A stretch of DNA of 64,000 nucleotides. It comes from JAYRGC01 sp041908065. GTDB taxonomy: Bacteria; Pseudomonadota; Alphaproteobacteria; UBA9219. The stretch's first letter is position 1, and every line of letters begins with the position of its first letter. Of this stretch, positions 34,425-43,410 are shown in pieces. The notes under the pieces were generated by a model. It was not told the origin of the DNA, did not search any database, and saw nothing but the letters and a program-made list of their open reading frames with translations. A program made the position numbers and the translations under genes. The DNA is taken from positions 47,523-111,522 of the forward strand of contig JAYRGC010000070.1 of the NCBI GenBank assembly GCA_041908065.1, written 5' to 3'.

Positions 34425-35573
34425 ATGAAGACCAAGACTGACGGCAACACGGCGTTATCCGCCTCCCCTTTAACCGCTGCAAGACGGCTGGTCGTCAAGA
34501 TAAGCTCCGCCCTTTTGGTGGGCGGTGAACGCGACGAGATCCGCCGCTCGTGGTTGGACGCCTTGACCGGCGAGCTGGCGGCGCGGAAAAAGCTCGGCTG
34601 CGAAGTCATCGTCGTGTCGTCGGGCGCGGTGGCCTTGGGGCGGCGCGTCTTGGGGTTGAAAAAGGGCGCGTTGCGGCTCGACGAGATGCAAGCCGCCGCC
34701 GCCTGCGGACAGGCGCGATTGGCGCACGCTTGGCAGGAATCCCTTGAGCGGCAAGGGTTGCGGGCGGCGCAGGTCTTGCTGACGCCTCGCGACACGGAGG
34801 AACGCCAGTCGTATCTGAACATCCGCGCCGCCTTGCGCGGGCTTTTGGCGATGGGCGTGGTTCCTGTCGTCAACGAAAACGACACCGTAGGCTCTCCGGC
34901 GATGTGCTTTAGCGACAACGACCAGCTTTCCGCTCGCGTCGCGGCGATGATGGAATCCGATTGCCTTGCCCTGCTGTCGGACGTCGAGGGGCTTTACACC
35001 GCCGATCCGCGCCAAAACCCGAACGCCGAGTTCGTGTCCGTAGTTCGCTCCATAACGCCGGAGATAGCCGCCATGGCCGGGGGCTCCAGCTCCGGCCTCG
35101 GTCGCGGCGGCATGGCGACGAAGCTCGAAGCCGCCAAGATGGCGATGCTGGCCGGATGCTCGACCGTCATCGCCAAGGGCGGCCAAGACGCGCCGTTGCG
35201 GGCGATAGCCGACGGCGGACGCTGCACTTGGTTTTTGGCCGAAAGGCAACCGGCGGCGGCGTGGAAAAGGTGGATCGCCGGAACGCTCAATCCGCGTGGA
35301 AGCATCGGTATAGACGCCGGAGCCGTCTCCGCCTTGCGGCGCGGCGGCAGCCTTTTGCCGGTAGGCGTCACCTCCGCCGACGGCGACTTCTCAGGCGGCG
35401 ATCCGGTGCGCGTGCTATCTCCCGACGGCCACGAGGTGGCGCGGGGTTTGGTGTCCTTCTCCCGCGACGAGGTGCTGTCCGTCAAAGGGCGCAAAAGCGG
35501 CGAGATGGCCGACATACTGGGCTATCCATGCCGCGACGAAATAATCCATCGCGACGACATGGCGTTGGTGTGA
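34425..35573 (+). CDS. proB: Glutamate 5-kinase
   Basis: A 382-residue enzyme for the first step of proline synthesis (phosphorylates glutamate). The start at 34425 (MKTKTDGNTALSA) is chosen because the 28 residues before it do not resemble the family. Kinase motifs: RRLVVKISSALLVGGERD near residue 20 and VVNENDTVGSPAMCFSDNDQ near 150, which bind glutamate and ATP. GRGGMATKLEAAKMAMLAG is the C-terminal kinase part, and a PUA domain follows (about 280-360). proA and obgE are not adjacent here, unlike in many alphaproteobacteria. Confidence 0.94.
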   Translation: MKTKTDGNTALSASPLTAARRLVVKISSALLVGGERDEIRRSWLDALTGELAARKKLGCEVIVVSSGAVALGRRVLGLKKGALRLDEMQAAAACGQARLAHAWQESLERQGLRAAQVLLTPRDTEERQSYLNIRAALRGLLAMGVVPVVNENDTVGSPAMCFSDNDQLSARVAAMMESDCLALLSDVEGLYTADPRQNPNAEFVSVVRSITPEIAAMAGGSSSGLGRGGMATKLEAAKMAMLAGCSTVIAKGGQDAPLRAIADGGRCTWFLAERQPAAAWKRWIAGTLNPRGSIGIDAGAVSALRRGGSLLPVGVTSADGDFSGGDPVRVLSPDGHEVARGLVSFSRDEVLSVKGRKSGEMADILGYPCRDEIIHRDDMALV

Positions 35574-35576
35574 TTA

Positions 35577-35685
35577 GAGCATTTCCTGCTTTGGTTGATA
35601 TACGAAACCGGCAACTTGCGACGGTGACGTTCCTCCGTCGCCAACTGCAAGATAAGCCCATCAACCTGATCGGGAAACGCTCTAG
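35577..35685. repeat. Structured palindromic stretch between proB and ornithine decarboxylase
   Basis: The ends AGAGCATTTCC and GGGAAACGCTCT pair, as do GGTTGAT and ATCAACC further in, and a central hairpin GCGACGGTGACGTTCCTCCG plus TCGC. It may be a small dispersed repeat of a kind common in alphaproteobacteria or a bidirectional 3' structure for the two convergent genes. It lacks a T run, so it is not a clear terminator. Confidence 0.5.
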
Positions 35686-35692
35686 AACCCGT

Positions 35693-36982
35693 TTATAATC
35701 TCGTCCCGTTGCGGCGATTGCGGGGGCGAAGCTGGACCAGCTTTCCGTCTTCGGGGTGGCCGGAGGAAATCTCCACCTGCAAATCCGAATAAAACCCGTT
35801 GAAGCGGCTTTGCGAAGCCGCCATGTAGGCGCCCATGCTGCCCATGGCGATCCAATCGCCTTCGGCAATGTCATCGGGCAACATGAACGGGCCTTGCATG
35901 TAATCCACGGAATCGCAGGTCGGCCCGAACAGCCTAAACGGCGACGGGGTCCGGCCTTCTTCCGCAGCTCCGGCATTCAACCTTAGGCGGCGAGAGTCGT
36001 TGCGCCAGTTCATCGAGCAGACTTCGAACATGTTGCCGAAGCTGCCGTCGTTGATGTAAAGCGCGTCGCCCTTGCGCAGTTCCACCTTGACAAGAAGCGT
36101 AGTGGACAACCCCGACAAAGACCGCCCGGGCTCGCACCAAATCTCGCACTTAGCCGGCAATCCCATCGCCGCTATCTCGGGGTTGATAACCTCGAAGAAC
36201 GCCTGCAACGAGGGGACTTCCATGCCCATGCCCGGAACCGGAAATCCGCCGCCGATGTCGAACACGTCAAGCGATACGCCGGATTGCCGTATCACGTCCT
36301 TGGCTATGTTTATCGCCTCGACATAGGACATGGGGTCCAGCGTTTGCGACCCGACGTGGAAGGATAAGCCAACCTTGCCCGCCACCTTGGCGGCGCGCTT
36401 CAACAATTCGACCGTGTCTTGGGGCGTGGCCCCGAACTTTCCGGCCAACGGACACGCCGCGCTGCCCTTGGGTCTTTCCAAGCGCACTACCAGCGTCAGA
36501 TCCTTTACGCCGCGGGTTTCTTCTATGATCTTGTCCAATTCTCCCGCGCTGTCCAAAACGAAGGTTCTCACGCCGTTTTCCACACAAGCGCGGCGAATGG
36601 CGTCGCGGCTTTTAACCGGATGCATGAAGGCCAGACGCGCATCGGGGAACATGCGGTGGACAAGCTCCACCTCGCCGATCGAGGCCACGTCGAAGCAACG
36701 TATCCCCGCCGCGTAAAGATGGCGCAAGACGTAGGGATCAGGATTGGATTTCACGGCGTAAAAAGCGTCGCCGCGAAAGCCTTCCAAGAACGCCTTCGCG
36801 CTCTTGGCTATTTCGGTGGGATGAAAACATTGCACCGACTGGTTGGGGCGCAAAACTTCCAGCGCGGTTTCCATGTCGGGGAAACGCTCAACAGCCTTCG
36901 GCTGACGGCGCGAGGGGGAGGATCTCCGTTCAGCGCGAACATTCGGCGCGGAACGCAACGAAGTCACAGAAGCTTTCGCCAT
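35693..36982 (-). CDS. Ornithine/lysine decarboxylase, PLP fold type III
   Basis: A 429-residue alanine-racemase-fold decarboxylase. ATG at 36980-36982 is preceded by AAGGAG at 7 bases; a longer frame starts at 37012. The PLP-lysine motif is FYAVKSNPDPYVLRHLYAAG, with FHVGSQTLDPMSYVEAI, DIGGGFPVPGMG (phosphate site), and a catalytic-Cys region GPTCDSVDYMQGPF. The N-terminus is about 40 residues longer than common family members. It makes putrescine from ornithine (or cadaverine from lysine), feeding homospermidine synthase at 58.9 kb. It is transcribed away from the secreted-protein gene at 37569. Confidence 0.9.
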   Translation of the reverse strand: MAKASVTSLRSAPNVRAERRSSPSRRQPKAVERFPDMETALEVLRPNQSVQCFHPTEIAKSAKAFLEGFRGDAFYAVKSNPDPYVLRHLYAAGIRCFDVASIGEVELVHRMFPDARLAFMHPVKSRDAIRRACVENGVRTFVLDSAGELDKIIEETRGVKDLTLVVRLERPKGSAACPLAGKFGATPQDTVELLKRAAKVAGKVGLSFHVGSQTLDPMSYVEAINIAKDVIRQSGVSLDVFDIGGGFPVPGMGMEVPSLQAFFEVINPEIAAMGLPAKCEIWCEPGRSLSGLSTTLLVKVELRKGDALYINDGSFGNMFEVCSMNWRNDSRRLRLNAGAAEEGRTPSPFRLFGPTCDSVDYMQGPFMLPDDIAEGDWIAMGSMGAYMAASQSRFNGFYSDLQVEISSGHPEDGKLVQLRPRNRRNGTRL

Positions 36983-37400
36983 GCCCAATCTCCTTTGCCA
37001 TAAAACCAGCAAAGAGACGACTTGGCCCGGACTCCATGGAAATGGGCTTCAAGCGCGGGAACGCAACAATCCGGCCACGCGAGCCGAAGGCGCACCAACA
37101 CCCGAACAAACGCGCAGGGTTCCGAATATCTAAGGAAACAGCGCATATCCCCGCCGGAAACGACCAAAGCAAAAAGGCCATAACCACCAGAGAACGCCGC
37201 CGGAAACCCAGCCCAAATCCCTTTGCCTCACAACCAAGACCAACGCCCGCGCAAACCAAAACAACAACGCGAAGCGGACTCTTTGCTGTACACCACAACC
37301 ACCGCCATCTTCCCCTGAGGAAACATGACGGAGAGGCAAAGCGTCGTTACATAAACCAGTGGGGAACGGATCGGAGTGGTAACTCGGTCCATCCTTGGGC
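36983..37400 (-). promoter_or_regulatory. Long untranslated leader of the decarboxylase, possible speF-type RNA
   Basis: Roughly 420 bases upstream of the decarboxylase carry no convincing gene; the frames within them are short and lack family features. Alphaproteobacterial ornithine decarboxylase genes are known to be preceded by the long speF RNA element, so this leader is a candidate. Near the far end, GCTTTGCCTCTCC could pair with GGCAAAGGAG around the ribosome site, but this is only a base-pairing guess. The rest of the gap to 37568 may hold the promoter of the secreted-protein gene and a small stem (TCGGAG...CTCCGA at 37444-37474). Confidence 0.35.
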
Positions 37401-37568
37401 CAGTGGCACGTGCGCTTTCAGACGCAGTGTATAACGTTCCTTTCGGAGACTATCAAGAGTTTTTTGACTCCGACTATGGTTAACGCCGAGACTGTAGCAA
37501 GTTTGCAGCAACCGACCCGTTGTGCCAGACTTGGGCACCCTCGAAACCCCACATCACAGGAGAAAAAA

Positions 37569-38207
37569 ATGTCCATCATTACAAAAAAAACGGCGGCGGC
37601 TTGTTGTTTGGCGATCGCCGTGGGCTTCGCCGCCGATGCCAATGCCGGACAATTGTTTCCGCCGGAATCCGCCTCAAGCTCCGACGATCAAGTTTTGCTG
37701 TGGAAAGGGGCTCCCGACAATAAGGTTGTGTCCGTCCCCCAAAGCTCGATAAAAATAAACACCGCCGAGTGCCCAGCCGGACAATTCATGGTCAAAATAA
37801 CCGGAGGCGCGGTGAAATGTCTCCCCACAATAACAACCCCGCCCACATGTACAGGAGACAAAGCATTGCAATGGGATGGAACCAAGTGGCTGTGCAATGA
37901 GATAGGCGCACCCGCAACGGCTTCCGACACCGTGTTGTCGGTGTCGCGCGCTCCCAACGATGACCCCACCAACACCATATATCACAAGCCGTGGTGTCCG
38001 AGTGGATACGGCCTCAAGAGCTATATCAGGGTGTCTTCTTACGACAACTGGACAACGGTCGGCTTGTGTCAGCAGGGATATTCGGGAGCGGCGGTTTACA
38101 TAGAGCCCGGACTGAGGGGCTGCAACGACTCGTACTATAACTCCACCACCGGCAAATGCTCGCCATATATATCTCCGAGCAACCAGTATGAAGTGACTTA
38201 TAAATAA
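37569..38207 (+). CDS. Secreted protein of a new two-member family (W/C-repeat, CPSGY end)
   Basis: A 212-residue protein; start at the ATG preceded by AGGAG (37569), not the upstream frame at 37395. Signal peptide MSIITKKTAAACCLAIAVGF, mature from about AGQLFPPES. It shares its architecture with the gene at 53587: an N-terminal domain (QLFPPE...LLWKG, NKVVSVPQSSIKI), one short repeat unit (PPTCTGDKALQWDGTKWLC), and a C-terminal domain around CPSGYGLKSYIRVSS with several cysteines. It ends with a strong terminator. Function unknown; the repeat unit resembles those of phage tail-fibre and pilus-tip proteins. Confident it is a gene, not about its role. Confidence 0.8.
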   Translation: MSIITKKTAAACCLAIAVGFAADANAGQLFPPESASSSDDQVLLWKGAPDNKVVSVPQSSIKINTAECPAGQFMVKITGGAVKCLPTITTPPTCTGDKALQWDGTKWLCNEIGAPATASDTVLSVSRAPNDDPTNTIYHKPWCPSGYGLKSYIRVSSYDNWTTVGLCQQGYSGAAVYIEPGLRGCNDSYYNSTTGKCSPYISPSNQYEVTYK

Positions 38208-38234
38208 ACTTCCGACTAAAGCGTTCCATCTTTC

Positions 38235-38268
38235 CCCCGACGCTCGGCATCGAGCGTCGGGGTTTTTT
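38235..38268 (+). terminator. Intrinsic terminator after the secreted-protein gene
   Basis: A perfect 12-bp stem, CCCCGACGCTCG / CGAGCGTCGGGG with a GCAT loop, followed by six T at 38263-38268. It serves the plus strand; on the minus strand there is no T run. Confidence 0.93.
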
Positions 38269-38285
38269 ATTCGGGGCGAGGGGAG

Positions 38286-39290
38286 TCACATCAGGCGTTT
38301 GGTGATGTTTTCCAGCTGGTCTAGGCTTTGGTAGTGGAGGGTTATCGAGCCGGAGTTTTTACGTCCAGGGCGGAGATCGACCTTCAGCCCTAAAACGTCC
38401 GAGATGCTTCGCTCCAAGGACAAAACGTCCGCGCTTATACTGCCGCCGTCGGAAGAAGAAACTTCTTTCGTAGGCTTGTTCGCGCCCTTGCGCGCCGCCG
38501 CCCCTCCTTTTCCGCCTTGCTCTATTTCCAGCCGCGCCAAAGCCTCCACCTGCCTCATGCTCAACCCGCGTTCCGCCGCCAGCTTGGCCAGCTTCAGGGG
38601 ATCGGGAACGCAGACGATCATCCGCGCCACGCTCATCGAAATTTCGCCGCCTTCGAGCATTTCCAGCACCGGCTGCGGCAACGTCAGGATGCGGAGAAGA
38701 TGGGTTATGCGGGAGCGATCCTTGCCCAGATGCCGCGCCAGATCGTATTGGTTATAGCCGAACTCCTCCATCAGCCGCTTGTACCCCTCGGCCTCCTCCA
38801 CGACAGACAGATCCTTGCGCTGGATGTTTTCCAGCAGGCCGATCTCCATCGCCTCTCTGTCCGAAAAGGCGCGAACGACCACCGGAACTTCGTGTATTCC
38901 GGCCATTTGCGCCGCTCGCCAACGCCGCTCGCCCGCCACTATTTCGTAGAGGCCGCCTTCGCCTGCCGCGCGCACCAATATCGGCTGGATGATGCCGCGT
39001 TCGCGGATCGACGCGGCCAACTCCTTCATCGATTCTTCGTCGAATATGCGGCGCGCCTGATAGCGGCTAGGCTCCATCTTGGCGACAGAAAGCTGGCGCA
39101 CGCCGGAAGACGAATGCGCGGAGTCAGAGCCTATTTCGCCCATAGTTTCGATGGCCTTTTCCATCTGCGTCTTAGGCTCGCCGCCGCTGCCGCCTTGCGG
39201 GGGTTGATAGGCGGCGTCCTGATCCCCGAACAGGGCGGACAGCCCGCGTCCCAACGGCGACGGCTTGGCGGCGGCTGATTTCGCGTTCAT
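38286..39290 (-). CDS. parB: Chromosome-partitioning protein ParB
   Basis: A 334-residue centromere-binding CTPase. The start MNAKSAAAKPSPLGRGLSAL (39288-39290) has AGGAAG seven bases upstream; a longer frame begins at 39386. The ParB/Srx domain is clear: MEPSRYQARRIFDEESMKEL, SIRERGIIQPILVRAAGEGG, YEIVAGERRWRAAQMAGI (the GERR box), then LLENIQRKDLSVVEEAEGYK and the helix-turn-helix YNQYDLARHLGKDRSRITHL. ParB starts four bases inside the end of parA. I found no good parS match in the window. Confidence 0.96.
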   Translation of the reverse strand: MNAKSAAAKPSPLGRGLSALFGDQDAAYQPPQGGSGGEPKTQMEKAIETMGEIGSDSAHSSSGVRQLSVAKMEPSRYQARRIFDEESMKELAASIRERGIIQPILVRAAGEGGLYEIVAGERRWRAAQMAGIHEVPVVVRAFSDREAMEIGLLENIQRKDLSVVEEAEGYKRLMEEFGYNQYDLARHLGKDRSRITHLLRILTLPQPVLEMLEGGEISMSVARMIVCVPDPLKLAKLAAERGLSMRQVEALARLEIEQGGKGGAAARKGANKPTKEVSSSDGGSISADVLSLERSISDVLGLKVDLRPGRKNSGSITLHYQSLDQLENITKRLM

Positions 39291-40132
39291 CTTTTCGCTT
39301 CCTTTCCTTGCGGTTTTTCTTTTCCGGCCTGCTCCCGCTTTAAAACTTCGCTGGCCAGATGCACATAGGCGCGGGAACCCGGGCATTTCAGATCGTAGAG
39401 CAGGGCGGGCTTGCCGTGCGACGGAGCCTCCGACACCCGCACGTTGCGCGGAATGACGGTTTCGTAAACCTTGTCGCCGAAGAACGCCCGCACGTCGCTG
39501 GCGACCGCGTCCGACAGGCTGTTGCGCTTGTCGTACATGGTCAGCACCACGCCCTGCAGCTCCAGCGCGGGGTTAAAGCGCGAACGAACCGCTTCCATAG
39601 TCTGGAGCAGGCTGCTGATGCCCTCCAGCGCGTAAAATTCGGGTTGCAAAGGAACTAGCAAAGCGTCGGCCGCGACCAAGGCGTTCAGGGTTATAAGATT
39701 CAGCGATGGCGGGCAGTCTATCAGGATAAAGTCGTAATCTTTCGCGCTGCGCTCTAATGCATCACGGATCCGGTACTCGCGGCGCGGGGTATTGACCAGC
39801 TGGATCTCAGCCCCCGCCAGATCCGCCGACGAGGTGATGATGCTGAGATTGGGGATGACCGTCGGGGAAACCACGTCCTCCACCGCCATGCCGTCGAACA
39901 TCAGGCCGTAGCTGCCTGCGCCGCGAGAGGCGCGGGCGATGCCGAAGCCGGTCGAGGCGTTGCCCTGAGGATCGGCGTCGACCACCAGAACCCTCCGCCC
40001 CACCGCGGCCATCGCCGTAGCGAGATTTACTGTCGTCGTGGTTTTGCCGACACCGCCCTTTTGGTTGGCTACGGCGATGACGCGGCAACAATGCCCGTCC
40101 GAAGTTTTAGGATCTTTTCCGTCGTTGGCCAT
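39287..40132 (-). CDS. parA: Chromosome-partitioning ATPase ParA
   Basis: A 281-residue Walker-type ParA that drives segregation with ParB. The deviant Walker A is VANQKGGVGKTTTTVNLATA near residue 22, with VVDADPQGNAST and DFILIDCPPSLNLITLNAL (Walker B). It overlaps the end of rsmG by 26 bases and the start of parB by four, so rsmG-parA-parB forms one unit. Confidence 0.96.
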   Translation of the reverse strand: MANDGKDPKTSDGHCCRVIAVANQKGGVGKTTTTVNLATAMAAVGRRVLVVDADPQGNASTGFGIARASRGAGSYGLMFDGMAVEDVVSPTVIPNLSIITSSADLAGAEIQLVNTPRREYRIRDALERSAKDYDFILIDCPPSLNLITLNALVAADALLVPLQPEFYALEGISSLLQTMEAVRSRFNPALELQGVVLTMYDKRNSLSDAVASDVRAFFGDKVYETVIPRNVRVSEAPSHGKPALLYDLKCPGSRAYVHLASEVLKREQAGKEKPQGKEAKR

Positions 40133-40769
40133 GATTGAAGATTGCCTTTAGGTTTTTAATCCTAAACACTGAGCCGGAATCGTCGCTCAGGCTGGGGAAA
40201 ATCTCGTGGCGGAATGTCCAACATTTGGCTGCTTCTGTCAATTCCGCCACCGCGTTGCGCCCTTTTGGGAACAACATAACCGCGTCTTTTTTCGCCAATC
40301 GCGCGGCCATCCCCAGAAGCTCCGGCAACGGCTTGACAGCCCGCGCCGTAATCACGTCGGCGAACGCGGCGGGCAGGCTTTCCGCCCGCGCATTGTGGAC
40401 AGCGACATCGCGCAATCCCAATGTTTCAGCCGTCTGCGAAAGAAAGCCCGCCTTTTTGCCGATGCTTTCCACCAGATTGATTTTATGTCCCAACCCACAA
40501 TCGGCTGCCATTATCGCCAATACCATTCCGGGGAATCCGGCTCCGCTGCCCATGTCGGCCAAGACTATTTTCCGCCCTTTCGGCAGCAATGGAAACAACT
40601 GCGCGCTGTCGAGGAAATGGCGTTGCCAGAGAATCGGAAGAGTGCTTTCCGCCACCAGATTGAAATGCGAGTTCGCTTCGCGCAACAAATCGGCGTAGCG
40701 GAACAGACGCTCCCGCGCCTCAGCCCCCAAGGGAAAATGTTCGAAAAACTGGCGTTCTAAATCGTTCAT
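40107..40769 (-). CDS. rsmG: 16S rRNA (guanine527-N7) methyltransferase
   Basis: A 220-residue SAM methyltransferase; the start MNDLERQFFEHFPLGAEARE (40767-40769) is chosen over an upstream frame that would come from a repeat. The SAM motif VLADMGSGAGFPGMVLAIMA is near residue 73, and ITARAVKPLPELLGMAAR follows. It methylates G527 of 16S rRNA. The common order mnmE-mnmG-rsmG-parA-parB is interrupted before rsmG by repeats and a terminator. Confidence 0.95.
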   Translation of the reverse strand: MNDLERQFFEHFPLGAEARERLFRYADLLREANSHFNLVAESTLPILWQRHFLDSAQLFPLLPKGRKIVLADMGSGAGFPGMVLAIMAADCGLGHKINLVESIGKKAGFLSQTAETLGLRDVAVHNARAESLPAAFADVITARAVKPLPELLGMAARLAKKDAVMLFPKGRNAVAELTEAAKCWTFRHEIFPSLSDDSGSVFRIKNLKAIFNHGQRRKRS

Positions 40770-40792
40770 GGCCGCGATAATAGCATAGAATT

Positions 40793-41132
40793 GGCTCTTA
40801 CGTAAAACGGGTGGGTAATTTTGCACCAAACGCAACAACAATCACTGTCATCTCCCCTGTTAAAGCCACAAGCTGTCATTGCGAAGTTACAGCCAAAGGC
40901 TGTCATTGCGAGGTTACAGCCAAAGGCTGTCATGTGCGAGGTTACAGCCAAAGGCTGTCTGCGAGCCGCCACCATTTGGTTTGGACAGAGTTAAACGCTG
41001 TCAGGCGGCGAAGCAATCCAGACCTTATGGAGCAACTGCTCTGGATTGCTTCGCCGCCAAGGGGCGGCTCGCAATGACGTCGCTTGCTGTTGCGTTTGGT
41101 GCAAAATTACCCACCTGTTTTGCGTAAGAGCC
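40793..41132. mobile_element. Largest MITE-like copy, long terminal inverted repeats
   Basis: A 340-bp unit. The left end starts GGCTCTTACGTAAAACGGGT and the right end is its inverse, GCGTAAGAGCC; the match extends inwards about 45 bases (GGTAATTTTGCACCAAACGC on both sides after inversion). Inside are three GTTACAGCCAAAGGCTGTC copies and the hairpin GCGAAGCAATCCAGACC...CTCTGGATTGCTTCGC. It lies between rsmG and mnmG. Confidence 0.8.
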
Positions 41133-41144
41133 CTAAAACTTATC

Positions 41145-41166
41145 AAAAAAAGAGTCGCAGGACTCA
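41145..41166 (-). terminator. Intrinsic terminator downstream of mnmG
   Basis: On the minus strand GAGTC, loop CTGC, GACTC is followed by seven T (plus-strand A run 41145-41151). It lies past the repeat that follows mnmG, so mnmG transcription should end before rsmG. Confidence 0.6.
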
Positions 41167-41182
41167 GATTTTAACTTTTTTG

Positions 41183-41466
41183 GGTTCTTTATCAAAACGG
41201 GTGGGTAATTTGGCCGCCAAACGCAACAACAAGCACCGTCATTGTGAAGTTACAGCCAAAGGCTGTCATTGCGAGCGGCCTTCTTCAGGTCGCGAAGCAA
41301 TCCAGTGCCGTTGCTCTATGACTCTGGATTGCTTCGCCGCCTGACAGCGTTTAACTCTGTCCAAACCAAATGGTGGCGGCTCGCAATGACAGCCTTTGGC
41401 TGTAACCTCGCACATGACAGCCTTTGGCTGTGACTTCGCACATGACAGCCATTTTGGAAAGGCAAT
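41183..41466. repeat. Second repeat copy between rsmG and mnmG
   Basis: It begins with a left end lacking the GGCTCTTACG part (AAAACGGGTGGGTAATTTGG) and ends CCATTTTGGAAAGGCAATCC, the right arm of the second subtype. It holds two divergent hairpins (GCGAAGCAATCCAG...CTGGATTGCTTCGC) and the tandem GACAGCCTTTGGCTGT copies. The end is four bases from the mnmG stop codon. Confidence 0.7.
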
Positions 41467-41470
41467 CCCT

Positions 41471-43333
41471 CTATTTCTTCACATGCCGCAACAGCGCGAT
41501 AACGGCGGCCGGTGTGACGCCCGGGATGCGCGAGGCCGCGCCAAGCGTGGCGGGGCGGGCGCGGGATAGCTTTTGGCGCACTTCGGTGGACAGGCTCCCC
41601 ACCGCGCCGTAGTCCAGCTCTTCCGGCAACTTCAGCTCCTCGTCGCGACGAAAGGCGGCGATGTCCGTCTCCTGCCTTTCCAGATAGCCGGAATATTTGC
41701 CCTCGATCTCCACTTGCTCCACGGCGAAGGGCGACAGGCTTCGCAAATCCGGCCAGATCTCGGCCAGCCTGTCGAGCGATGCCTCCGGCAACGCCAACAA
41801 TTCCAACGCGCTCCGCCGCACGCCGTCTTGGTTGATTCGCAATCCCGCCCGCGCCAACTGCGACGGCGTGGCGTTCAGTTCGCCCAAGATCGCTCGCGCG
41901 CGCTCCAGCTCGGACATGCGGGCGGAGAAGGCGGCGGCGCGCTCGCTTCCGACGCAACCCGCGTTCAGCCCACGCGGGGTCAACCGCCGCTCGGCGTTGT
42001 CGGAACGCAGCGTCAAGCGGTATTCGGCGCGAGAGGTGAACATCCGGTAAGGTTCGGTCGTTCCCTGCGTCACCAGATCGTCGATCATCACGCCGATGAA
42101 GGCCTCGGCGCGATCCAGCGTGAAATCGCCGCGCCCGCCGCCTGCCGTCTTGGCCGCGTTGATACCCGCCATTACTCCTTGGGCGGCGGCCTCCTCGTAA
42201 CCGGTGGTTCCGTTTATCTGTCCGGCGAAGAACAGCCGAGGCACGCGGCGGGTTTCCAATGCCGGAGAAAGCTCGCGCGGATCGCAATAGTCGTATTCAA
42301 TCGCGTATCCATGGCGCAAGATGGATACTTTTTCCAGACCGCGAATGCTGCGGATGAAGGCGTCCTGCACGTCGCGGGGCAGGGAGGTCGAGATGCCGTT
42401 GGGATATACCGTATGGTCGTCCAACCCCTCCGGCTCCAGAAACACCTGATGCCGTTCCTTGTCGGCGAAGCGCACCACCTTGTCCTCGATCGAAGGGCAA
42501 TAGCGCGGCCCCGTTCCCTTTATCTGGCCGGAATAAAGCGGGGCGCGGTGGAGATTGGAGCGTATGGCCTCGTGCGCCGCCGCTCCGGTATAGGTTATGC
42601 CGCACTTTATCTGAGGGTTGAGGATGGCGGCGGTCATGGCGGAGAATGGAACCGGAGGATCATCGCCCGCCTGCATTTCCAACCCCGCCCAGTCGATAGT
42701 GCGGCCATCGAGCCGCGCCGGAGTTCCGGTTTTCAGCCGCCCCATGGGAAAGCCCAGCCGTTTCAGGGTGGCGGCCAACGGCAATGACGGAGGATCGCCG
42801 ACGCGCCCCGCCGGATAACGCTCCTCGCCGATATGGATAAGCCCCGACAGGAAAGTGCCGGTGGCGATCACCACCGCCCCCGCTCGTATTTCCTCGCCGT
42901 CGTTGACCGCGACTCCGGCGGCCTGCCCGTCTTGCGATAACAAGAGATCGCAAGCCTCCCCCTCTCTTATTTCCAGAAGAGGCTGCGCCGCCAGATATTC
43001 CTGCATGAAACGGCGATATAGCTTGCGATCGGCTTGGCAACGCGGCCCGCGCACGGCCGGGCCTTTGCTGAGATTGAGGATGCGGAACTGGATTCCGGCG
43101 GCATCGGCCACCCGTCCCATCAGGCCGTCGAGCGCGTCGATCTCGCGCACCATCTGCCCCTTGCCGAGGCCGCCGATGGCAGGATTGCACGACATTTCGC
43201 CAATGGTGGCGCGTTTGTGCGTCAACAGCAGCGTCCGCGCCCCCATCCGCGCAGCGGAGGCGGCGGCTTCGCACCCCGCGTGCCCCGCGCCGACCACTAT
43301 GACATCGAACGTGTCGATAGGACGTTTTTCCAT
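41471..43333 (-). CDS. mnmG: tRNA uridine 5-carboxymethylaminomethyl modification enzyme MnmG
   Basis: A 620-residue FAD enzyme that works with MnmE to modify U34 of several tRNAs. The start MEKRPIDTFDVIVVGAGHAG at 43331-43333 has GGAG ten bases upstream. The FAD motif is VVGAGHAGCEAAASAARMG; family motifs include NPAIGGLGKGQMVREIDALD, ATGTFLSGLIHIGEERYPAG and YCPSIEDKVVRFADKERHQVF. C-terminal GidA helices follow (DEELKLPEELDYGAVGSLST). mnmE, normally next to it, is not in the window. Confidence 0.96.
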   Translation of the reverse strand: MEKRPIDTFDVIVVGAGHAGCEAAASAARMGARTLLLTHKRATIGEMSCNPAIGGLGKGQMVREIDALDGLMGRVADAAGIQFRILNLSKGPAVRGPRCQADRKLYRRFMQEYLAAQPLLEIREGEACDLLLSQDGQAAGVAVNDGEEIRAGAVVIATGTFLSGLIHIGEERYPAGRVGDPPSLPLAATLKRLGFPMGRLKTGTPARLDGRTIDWAGLEMQAGDDPPVPFSAMTAAILNPQIKCGITYTGAAAHEAIRSNLHRAPLYSGQIKGTGPRYCPSIEDKVVRFADKERHQVFLEPEGLDDHTVYPNGISTSLPRDVQDAFIRSIRGLEKVSILRHGYAIEYDYCDPRELSPALETRRVPRLFFAGQINGTTGYEEAAAQGVMAGINAAKTAGGGRGDFTLDRAEAFIGVMIDDLVTQGTTEPYRMFTSRAEYRLTLRSDNAERRLTPRGLNAGCVGSERAAAFSARMSELERARAILGELNATPSQLARAGLRINQDGVRRSALELLALPEASLDRLAEIWPDLRSLSPFAVEQVEIEGKYSGYLERQETDIAAFRRDEELKLPEELDYGAVGSLSTEVRQKLSRARPATLGAASRIPGVTPAAVIALLRHVKK

Positions 43334-43410
43334 CAATCCTGCTCCGTGACGCATGGGCGATGATATACCCGCGCCGAGAGCGTCAGGAAAGGGGAATATC
43401 GCTATCTGCC

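Noticed and set aside
36930..37298. A 122-codon minus-strand frame in the decarboxylase leader
   Set aside because: It overlaps the decarboxylase start out of frame, has no ribosome site and no known family; a leader RNA is a simpler reading.
38200..41200. parS-like site near parAB
   Set aside because: I saw no TGTTTCACGTGAAACA-like 16-mer in the window.
41573..42787. A 404-codon plus-strand frame
   Set aside because: Antisense shadow of mnmG.
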